Assembly (NCBI GenBank): GCA_050084985.1
Contig: JBITNC010000001.1
Span: 56,234,001 to 56,298,000, forward strand
DNA from: Nageia nagi
Taxonomy: Eukaryota; Pinophyta
Direction of reading: 5' to 3'
DNA: 64,000 nt
Shown piece after piece: positions 55,863-64,000 of the stretch (within the stretch, counting starts at the first letter, position 1; every line of letters starts with the position of its first letter). A program made the position numbers and the translations under genes. The notes under the pieces were generated by a model. That model saw only the letters and a program-made list of their open reading frames with translations, was not told the origin of the DNA and searched no databases.

Positions 55863-58559
55863 CTATTTATTCGGATATTGTTGTGCTCTTGTAGCTATGC
55901 CAATCATATGTATTGAATCATCTATAGTTCCTATAAATGGTATATCCTTATTATTCCATGTATAGTTCATTTGGTTTGGGATAATTACCACATTGTTAGC
56001 CTGATGTGAGGGTAAGGGGTTTTGATATATCCCTAAATTTTGATTCGAAGGCACAACAGGATTATCCACATCTATTTTTTGACTATCTATCAAGTCTTGA
56101 ATTTTATGTTGTAAAGTTTGACATTTATTTGTATTATGTCCTTTTTGCTTATGATAAGCACAAAATTCATTTTCCTTATACCATTTGCTTCCTTTAGCAT
56201 TAGGATTTTCAGGTTTTATATCAGGTAATTTAATCATACCATTATCACATAATTTTTTAAGTATTTCGGCTAATGGTTCTGATAATGGGGTAAAATTTCT
56301 TTTAGGCTTGGGTTCAACATTTTCTTCGATTTTTGAAGCTTGACCAGAATTTTTTGTCATAGCTATTTGATTATTTTGTGGTTGTTTAGTACTATTTTCA
56401 TATTGATTACCCTTTTTGTATTCTTTTTTCTTGAGTTTTAGTTCTCCATCTTGAATTTTAACTCTTTCTATAACTACTGCCTGAGCAATAGCTTCTTCAA
56501 AAGTTTTATGTTGTTGAATTTGGAGAACACTGGCTATTGGTCTTAAACAACTTTGACTAAATAATTTAACCAATTCCTCTTATGGTATTGTATAAGGCAT
56601 ACTAATGAGTATAGCCCGCCATCTTGAGATGTAATCTTGTATAATCTCATCAGGAAATTGTTGTAATCTTGTAAGATCAGTAATTGAAGATCTTTCTTTA
56701 ATATTGATTCTAAAGTGTTCTAGAAATTGATTAGCCAATTGTTCGAATGTATATAAACTATGCATAGGTAAACTATTATACCAATCTAAAGTTTGACCTA
56801 CGAGTGTCATAGGAAATATATGTAGCATTAATGAGTCATCATTGGCTATCTGATAGCTAGAAAATGTAAATTTTCTCAAATGTTCTTTGGGGTCTTCTCT
56901 TCCTTTAAATGATTCTATTTTTGGAAATTCAAACCTATATGGTAGTTTCTTTTTTGGAACACTTGGATGAATAGGCTCATTGCAAATATTTTTATAATTT
57001 AACTTTTGAAGTCCTTGAACATTCATTTCTCGATTTATAAAATCCTTCATAAAGTCTTCTAATTCTTTATCGGTTCTATGACCTTGAGTGTGTCTATGAT
57101 ATCTTCGAGTATTCAGATCCTTTTCCGAAATTGATATTGAAGTGTAAGACTCATAGTCAAAAGGAAACTCTGATGGTGGTGGAGGCAATATTTTAAGAGG
57201 TGAATGACATCGTAGAATAGGGATTTTAGGAGGTTTTTGGGACATACTTTTTCCATATAGATCTTTTCCTTTGTAATCAGGTTGTCTTGTTTGATTTTGG
57301 GTTTGTTCAACCCAACTTTTAATGGAATCTTGCTTTTGTTTATCATATAATTTTTGCAGTTCTAGTTCTCTATCCATTTCCTTTTGTAATAGAATGGCTA
57401 TCTCTTTATCCATCATTTCTTGTTTGTTCAAGTAAGGATCTCGATATCTTTGTATTTGACTTCCTTCAAGAGTTTTGGGTTTCAAATTTTTTATTTTTTG
57501 ATATTCATCCCACTATCTTTGTTTTTCTTTCTCCATACTTAGATATTGTTCCCTTCTTATTTTTTCATTCTCTAATTCCTCAAGTTGTAATTGCTGTAAA
57601 TGAAGTTGAATCTCATGTTCTTTATGAAGTCTTTTCTTTTCTTATTCCAGGAACTCATTTCTTTCTTTGTTTGCTTGTTCTTGTTCTATGAATTTCCTTT
57701 TATCTCTAAGAAGTTTATCTTCCATTTCTTTTAATTTATTTTCTTGTTCTTGAATTTTAATGAATTTGTTAACTTTTCTATTTCCTTCCTTTAGAAGGTA
57801 TTGCATCTCTGCGGCCTTTTTAATATCATCAGCATATATTTTCGTGAATTTTTGACCAGCTTTTATTTTATATAATTGTCATTCTTTCAGTTATTCATAA
57901 GAAGGTATCTCTTCTATTTTGTACTTAGATGTCCTTCTATGTAATCCTCCCTTTGAGGAATAAGATTTCTCCGTTTGCTTCATTGAAGGAGCTCTTTGAG
58001 ATAAATTACTCATAGGTATTGATACTTCATTTTTTCCTAATTTGAGAGATTTATGAGAAAAGGAAGATCCCTCTTTTCGGATTAAAGAACTAACCTTTCG
58101 ACCATCTGATAATAGACGAATGACTCTTTCATATTTAACTTTATATGGCTTGATCTCTAGTACCGCTATGGTTTCGACCCAAGATTTATCTTCGTCCATT
58201 TCTAAGTTATCATGCCTTTGATTTAGTTTTTCGACATCTCCCGGTAAACTAGAAGACATCTTAGGAATAGCCCTATAATTAGCTAGGTAACGATGAATTT
58301 CAATTAACTCTTCATCTAACACTTGCATTCTAGCCTTGGTAATAGGATCTTCTATACTTTATCTTTGCAATCTAGATTGATCATAACCCCAATCCCAATC
58401 TTTACTTTCATAACGAACTACCCGTGGATCTGATTCATCTAAAGGAGGTGGCCTCCTAACCGAATACTCTATCAGATCCATATTGTCTAGATCTATTTCT
58501 TGTATTTCGAAAGGGTTTTCTCGCATTTTCTTAGCGATCATACTTCTAGTTTGAACCAA
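55863..58559 (-). pseudogene. Tat-like gag with coiled coil
   Basis: Starts MVQTRSM at 58559, a common gypsy gag start. 57891-58559 is the N-terminal part. 57490-57890 is a Lys/Glu/Gln-rich coiled coil with short stops. 56580-57485 is the retrotransposon gag capsid domain: RFEFPKIESFKGREDPKEHL, HIFPMTLVGQTLDWYNSLP, then FEQLANQFLEHF and a later DEIIQDYISRWR. 55863-56573 ends with a CAYHKQKGHNTNKCQTL finger. All pieces keep one phase. Stops near 58357, 57888, 57645, 57512 and 56578 interrupt. It would assemble virus-like particles if intact. Confidence 0.9.
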
Positions 58560-59282
58560 TTTTTTTTAGATATTATAAACAAACATCGTAAAAAAAGAAA
58601 CTCTATTTTTATCTTTTATATTATATTTTCGAGAAGATAATTTAATGCACAAACATCCTATATGCAAACTTACTTTTAATGATGTGATTATCTTTTTTAA
58701 CTTTTTCACATATTTTTAATGTCTAAGTTAAATGAACGATATGAGTTGTTCATTTTTAATCTTTTTAATTTTCCTAGTTTGTTTTGACTAGTCAAGTGTT
58801 AAACAAGGTAGGTTGGGTAATCCTAATTAATGTTTACAAGTTTCTATGGCTTTTGGCTTGGTTCTAGATGAGTCTCTTTTTTGACTCCTACCTAAAGGAA
58901 AGTTACCTTGGTCATTACCTCCAAGTGTAACTGGCTCTATGGCTTCAAGTGTGTTATGTCGGTGGTTACAAAGAAGTAAGAATTAGCGGTTGGTAGTGAC
59001 ATCCAACTCGTTAATGTTCAATTATTCCTTTAAGGCCTTATGAAATGCATTTAAACAAGTAAAGTACATTTATGCATACTACCCTCCCAAACATTCATGT
59101 CCATTTACTTATCTTATTTTAATGTGATGCAATCAAAAGTTTATTTTAAGTGAATCTTGACCTTAATAAACCCCGTTGTTCTTTTTAATTATAATGCGAT
59201 TCATTATCCAACCTCTTAATGATGTTCATTAACTCCTTCCAGCTGTGGAAGTTTTATATGTGATAAATTTCCTCTTCTTATT

Positions 59283-59770
59283 AGTCACATATCTCTTCGA
59301 CCTCCAATGGAGTGGTAAGAGCAGACTTAGTAAAAAGCCATTAAGTGTAGATAAATTAATTAAGTGAGGTTTAATTACTCCTCCAAGAGTCACATATCCC
59401 TTCGACCTCCAATGGAGTGGTAAGGGCAGACATCTTTAAGAGTGTTAATGTGAAGTATATTTCCAAATAATATGTGAATAAATTTTACCTCTTTCACTTA
59501 ACTTATTTCTGATCACTTAGGATCGCTTGAAGCGCAAAAGTGAGAGCATACTTTGTTAAGTGAAAGTATTTAGTGTATTCGAATCCCTCCAATTCATTAA
59601 CCTTTTAATATGATTTACACTACCCAAAACTCGATTTATTTTCCTTAAGTTCATTCCTTTTAATGTGATTCATTTATCCCTTCCAATTGTGGAAGTATTA
59701 TGTGTAGTAAATTACCTCCTCTTACTAGTCACATATCCCTTCGACCTCCAATGGAGTGGTAAGGGCAAAC
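59283..59770 (-). repeat. Triplicated hairpin in the leader
   Basis: Copies lie at 59283-59326, 59388-59431 and 59727-59770. Each has outer arms CYCTT/AAGRG, a 4x4 internal loop and inner arms CTCC/GGAG around an AAT loop. Copy 1 has CTCTT with AAGAG, and copies 2 and 3 have CCCTT with AAGGG, so the second pair changed on both sides together. It may serve in RNA packaging or dimerisation; function is inferred. Confidence 0.7.
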
Positions 59771-60153
59771 TTGGTAAGAGGTCATTATGTGTGGATAAAT
59801 TGACCAAATTAATGATAGTGTGAATGTGAAAGAAAAGAAGAATTAATTACTCCTTCTTATCATGTCTATTCTGGTCACCTTAGATCGCACGAAGCGCAAA
59901 GGGAGAGCATAAGTAGACAAGATAAAAAGTATTAATGTGTATGTACCCTTCACCCAAAACATGAAAATAAATACATAACATTATACATAAAGTAAATTAA
60001 TAAAAAATACATTTAACCTTTTCTACCCATTCTTATATGCATTCTAGGCAAAGGAATCACATTCAAAAGTATCCTTCCATTTTAACAACATATTATATAT
60101 TTTATTTTATTTTTTTAGAAATAACAAAAGGAGGCAAAATGACCTGGAGTATG

Positions 60154-60305
60154 AGTCACCGACATTTAAACAGAGATCGTTGGCATTTATTCTGAGTCAT
60201 TGACGTTCGATTCCAATCGTTGGCGTTTAGTTTGGATTACTTTGTAAATCGCTGGCATTCCTTTTAAGTCGTCGGTGTCCGGTTCCAATCGCTGGCATTT
60301 CTGCA
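60154..60305 (+). repeat. 20-bp tandem repeat, leader copy
   Basis: About seven degenerate units of TCRYYGRYRTTY followed by 8-12 bases, e.g. TCGTTGGCGTTTAG and TCGTCGGTGTCCGG, several preceded by TTCCAA. They are related to 46360-46450 and to the LTR cluster. Confidence 0.75.
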
Positions 60306-60433
60306 ACAGATTTCCTAAAAAGCACAGAATGCAAAATTTAAAGTCAGTATATGGAAAAATTCAAATAAACCAGATAACAAAAAGGTAAAATCATTATAAA
60401 CAAAAAAAAAACCTCCCTATCAATAACGGAAGG

Positions 60434-60451
60434 GCCCTCCTTCTAGCGCCA
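60434..60451 (-). other. Primer-binding site, TGGCGC type
   Basis: TGGCGCTAGAAGGAGGGC on the minus strand, three bases inside the 5' LTR. TGGCGC starts are usual for Tat/Athila gypsy elements. The matching tRNA was not assigned. Confidence 0.85.
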
Positions 60452-60454
60452 GAA

Positions 60455-61302
60455 TGTTGCAGTGAAAATAAAGCTGGAATGTAGAATAACATACAATACA
60501 ATTATTCTTAAATTTTCACTGAACCTCAAATTATGTAAAATAGATAGAGATGCTATAATTATAAATTGATATTGATTTTCAGCTCAAACTACAATTTGCC
60601 CTTGGAAGGGACTTTTACAAATGCCATTTGCGAAAATGAAGGTATTAGATCTTCATTGTTTTTGATTTGCTTGCTTCTCTCCTTGATATGGACAACTTGT
60701 AAATCCTACACACATGCAAAAGATAATAACATCAAAGAATCTATGTATGACATGTATTAAATTGAAGCTAACATAAAACAATAAAAGGTATGAGCTCACA
60801 AGATTTTGGCAGCATTACCCTACTTCAAAATTGGGTCAAGATTCTCCTTTTATTGCTTTGTATTTACTTGTATTTATAGATTTTGGGTGAGATGTTCCAA
60901 GGCTGGTAAGGGGAAGCGAAAAGCCACTGTAGGTCGTAACTGACCCCCTCTATCCACATCATCTTGTAAAAATGAAACGTTTCAACTTTCTCTCGCTATT
61001 TTGGTTTCTTTTTCGGCTGTTACAGAGTCACCGGTGTTTACTAGGCAGACGCCAACGATCATTTCAAAATGCCGGTGACTATTTTGGGTCGCTGGTGACT
61101 GGTTTTCAATTTTATAACAATATTAAAATGATCACCAAATAGCCAATTTTACCTAAAAAGAGTCATGTGACCACCCGTTTTGCATGTACTCGATGGGAGT
61201 TATCCAATAATACAGTTTTTTAAACCTATTTTATATTATCGCGAAGAGTTATGATTATTTCAATGTTTACTAGTTAAAAAGGGACATTTTTAGGTGTCTA
61301 CA
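60455..61302 (-). repeat. 5' LTR of Tat-like element
   Basis: Same length as 45002-45849. Differences are mainly C/T and G/A and cluster at the CG-containing repeat words (about 61027-61100). Confidence 0.93.
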
Positions 61303-61307
61303 GACAC

Positions 61308-62399
61308 CATTAATACTAAATGCCATTTCATGCTCATGAAAATGCACAGAATCATAAATTCCCACTTCATCCAACACTTTATTTCATGTAAGATAGGGAA
61401 TTTTGTATTTGTTAGCTTAGCTCAACTTGTAAGATAGCTCTTCGTTACTTCATCTCACAATCAACATCTTAGAAAAATTTATTTGATATTTTTCTCCTTT
61501 ATCTTCTCTCTATTTATCTAGATTGGATTGCAATATGTTTCTAATTCCTTCATTTGAAGATCCAGTTTCCTCATAAAAGGGAAAAAGTGTTCTTAGTGTG
61601 TTAAAGGATAAAATGGTATATGGACTTCATAGCAAGTGTTGGACTAACCCGTGTTAGGCCTAGGCTTTTGAATGGTTGAAAGCATTTTCTTATTAATAAT
61701 CAAATTAAGCTCAATGATACTTATCATTTTGAATTGATAGAAAAACTAATGTATTCAAAGTCATAATATATAAAGCTTAAACTGACATCATAATGTTATA
61801 TAATTCTCCTAACACCATCATAGAACATACTCCTTATGCTTAGGGAATGATACTCATATCAGTTAAGAGACCAAAATGAGGAAGGGCATTACCTATTCTT
61901 TCACCCTCATGCTTTGGTACCATACCTCCTTCATGTAGAATTTAAAAGTCTCATTCTAAACTAAATGGTAGGGTGTTGTGAATGTTGGGAGATAATGGTA
62001 TCCCATTTTTGGGAATAAAAAGATCCCATTTTAAAATAGGCTCCTATTTAACATTTAAAATCTACTCCCTCCCTCGATTTCTCGTTGGTTTTTAGCTTGG
62101 GCGAGGCATGGTAAGGGAAGCCTTAGCCTTGGACATATTATCATTTGACAATGGAAAAAAATGAGTTTCGACATGTATTTGATAAAAAAATTATAATTTG
62201 TGTTTACAAAATTAAAACCTATTATAGATGAGTGAGTGTAGATTTCAAATATGTAATTTTTTTACAATTGAATTGTATTTTTTTAAAGTAATTCAATCAA
62301 TTTTGTTCATAAACTTGAAAAAGTAGGTTATCTTATTTTTTTAATAACTATTTTTAAGAATTATGAAAAGAAAATTATATGAAAACATTTTATAGATAA
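61308..62399. other. Intergenic, nothing firm
   Basis: AT-rich. 62000-62050 has GATCCCATTTT-type words like those around the hairpin at 39765. No convincing frame. Confidence 0.45.
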
Positions 62400-62876
62400 T
62401 TTTCTATTAAATAAATAAAAAAGGATAACTTTAGGTCAAGTTATGGTGGCCTAATAAAAGCACTTCAAGAACAAGTGATTAGGATCAATAAAAAAATTCA
62501 TCAAAAAATTACAAAAAATATTATCAACATTCTTCAATTTATTAACTATCTTTATCTTTTCCCAAAAAGATTTTAAAAAATGCTTTAATTTAGGTCAAAT
62601 TATGTTAGCCCAACAATTAAAGGTATGATCCTAAAATAATAAATTTTAAAAAGCATTTTTCTATAAATGCCTATCAAAATTTAATTTCTATTATTTGGGT
62701 ATTGGAATAAATTAAATATTTGAAAACTATACTTCGAGCACTACATTTTTTTACCAAAGTGACCTTTTCAAGATTCCATTTGTAAGTGTTTCAAATTTTG
62801 AGATAAATTGTGACTAAATTGAAAATCAAAGAAAAAGCATCCACATTTTGGCCATAAAGTGGACCCATCTTCTTAC
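62400..62876. mobile_element. Second, decayed copy of the TIR transposon
   Basis: Aligns with 41220-41704 in the same orientation: a GGTCAAGTTATG block, then AATTAGGTCAAATTATG, the TACTTCGAGCACTACATTTTTT block and GTGACCTTTTCAAGA. It ends with a recognisable right terminus (AAGTGGACCCATCTTCTTACACT) at about 62855-62876. The left end was not found, so the copy is truncated or diverged. Confidence 0.75.
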
Positions 62877-64000
62877 ACTCATCCCTTAAAGAAAATAATA
62901 GTAAACTTTTCATATGGAACCTGGGAATAAAAAATTGAGTATGAGCACATGATCTATAAATGTAATATTTATAAAATAGTGGAGCACATATAAAAAGATT
63001 ATCTTGATAAGCCCGAAAACCTTCCTAGGATTAACCTAAGAAGACCAAATAATATATTGTAAAGGAAGAACTAGTAAATAAATAGACCTTAAGACCTCTC
63101 AAATTGATAAATATAAAATAATGAAATCAACACCTCACCTCTACCACTAGCAACAAGAAAATTATTTAATGCAATATTGGAATCAGACCTAGAAGAGGAA
63201 GAAAATTAGTAAATTAAAAATAATAGAAGCTAATTAAAGAACAAAATTAATGAACTTACAAAAAATAACACATCAAATTCATCCAAATCAACCCCAACAC
63301 CAACTCCTACATCTACACCCACACTAACACCCGCACCCATTACCTCACTACCTTACTTCTCGTCATATAATCAACTCATAGGCACATGCAAGATTTGTGA
63401 AAAGCCTAATGGTCATAATTGGAAAGAGCAACCTACACCAATAAGAATTAAAAGAAGCTTGTGGAATATGACAAATGTGGAAAAAGGACTTGTTGGTGGA
63501 CATGGGGGAGTCACTTAGTAGAAAACCTTCAAAACACATTTGAAAATGAGCTTCTTAAAAAACCCCTTATTTTTAAAATTTACCACATCCCCTCTAAATT
63601 TATTAAACCTCTCATGGTAAACCCTTATATAATAAATAATAACCTTTTTTAAAAATTTTCCATATTTTCAAAAAAATTGAATAATTTTTTAATATACCCA
63701 CCCTCAACGATGAACCTCCTGGTAGCCCCCCAACCATCCCACCCCCATTTTTTTACCAGTATAATATTTTGCATGAATTTGAAATACCCCCACCCTCAAC
63801 TATGAACTTTCTAGCACACCCCAACCATCCCACCAATGGTTCAATTAGATATTAAAAATACCCTCTGTATTTCCTAATAATGACTCCCCCGAGTTGGTGG
63901 ACCTTCAAATTGTGAAGTCCATCATGTGGAAAAATGGTAAAACAAAGTGCAAGGGGGATAGACAAATAATCTTGAATAAAAATGAAGGATTATTTACCTT
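62877..64000. other. Intergenic with small tandem repeats
   Basis: Contains a C/A-rich run of ACACC/CCAAC-like words at 63285-63350. A short CKICEKPNGHNW-like stretch at about 63385-63425 resembles a zinc-knuckle but continues into nothing recognisable. A ~90-bp direct duplication lies at 63691-63840 (ACCCACCCTCAACGATGAAC / CACCCTCAACTATGAAC, each followed by CCAACCATCCCACC). The 63-codon frame at 63461-63652 is not recognised. Confidence 0.45.

Larger units (their letters stand above)
58560..60433 (-). other. 5' leader of Tat-like element
   Basis: 1.87 kb between PBS and gag ATG, noncoding. It contains a tandem duplication with a period of about 440 bp (59215-59580 and 59660-59940), three copies of a structured hairpin (59283-59326, 59388-59431, 59727-59770), two copies of a GATCGC..GAAGCGCAAA..GAGAGCAT block (59521 and 59883) and the 20-bp repeat at 60154-60305. 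Confidence 0.75.
45002..61302 (-). mobile_element. 16.3-kb Tat-like Ty3/gypsy element
   Basis: LTRs are 848 bp each (45002-45849 and 60455-61302), with a perfect GACAC target duplication (44997-45001, 61303-61307), a TGGCGC-type PBS and a polypurine tract. Minus-strand order is leader, gag with long coiled coil, protease, long linker, RT, truncated RNase H fused to integrase C-terminus, sense extra ORF. An antisense plant-mobile-domain ORF then precedes the 3' LTR. gag-pol from 58559 to 52113 keeps a single frame except for a shifted stretch at about 55116-54616. The LTRs differ at roughly 40 positions by eye, mostly transitions. The RNase H/INT deletion makes it non-autonomous. Confidence 0.93.

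Noticed and set aside
59283-59770. CRISPR-like array because of spaced identical repeats
   Set aside because: Only three units at unequal spacing, in a plant retroelement leader; better explained as a duplicated leader hairpin.

Overview
This window is plant nuclear DNA from a large, AT-rich, repeat-dominated genome. It has no intact host gene. Almost everything recognisable is LTR retrotransposon: Ty1/copia and Ty3/gypsy elements with plant-type tRNA-iMet or TGGCGC primer-binding sites, a chromovirus, a Tat-like gypsy element carrying a plant mobile domain, LINE and SINE relics, and a block of degenerate plant telomere-type (CCCTAA-like) repeats. Long, decayed, nested elements and an interstitial telomere-like block would fit a gymnosperm, but the species cannot be fixed from sequence alone.

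Layout. 1-2,400: AT-rich DNA with a copia integrase/RT relic on the minus strand. 2,840-3,325: a solo LTR of the copia family I call family 1, abutting the N-terminal fragment (signal peptide plus LRR cap) of an LRR receptor-type gene at 3,323-3,583. 3,590-7,700: former upstream or genic sequence with ~140-bp repeats, split by a 2.2-kb very AT-rich block that holds a SINE-like relic. 9,714-15,700: a complete but dead Ty3/gypsy chromovirus (minus strand). 15,945-18,800: a copia gag relic, a ~166-bp tandem repeat and a LINE-type DUF4283 relic.

19,530-39,589: a three-level retrotransposon nest. A family-1 copia element (minus, LTRs 19,530-20,025 and 39,092-39,589) is split in its integrase by a second family-1 element in the opposite orientation (plus, LTRs 22,495-22,997 and 36,987-37,488). 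The leader of that element in turn received a younger copia element (minus, 24,916-31,586) with near-identical 236-bp LTRs and a perfect GTTAT target duplication.

39,590-45,001: a segmental direct duplication, one copy of which contains a 958-bp DNA transposon with 28-bp terminal inverted repeats, followed by ~560 bp of degenerate telomere-like repeat. 45,002-61,302: a 16.3-kb Tat-like gypsy element (minus) with 848-bp LTRs and a perfect GACAC target duplication. It has one nearly continuous gag-pol frame, an in-frame deletion fusing RNase H to the integrase C-terminus, a sense ORF downstream of pol whose product looks internally duplicated, and an antisense plant-mobile-domain ORF. Its 5' leader has a hairpin repeated three times with a compensatory base change. 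61,308-64,000: intergenic DNA with a second copy of the TIR transposon.

No gene here looks able to make a full-length product. Domain calls, LTR comparisons and divergence counts were made by eye from the sequence and its translations; no database search was run.
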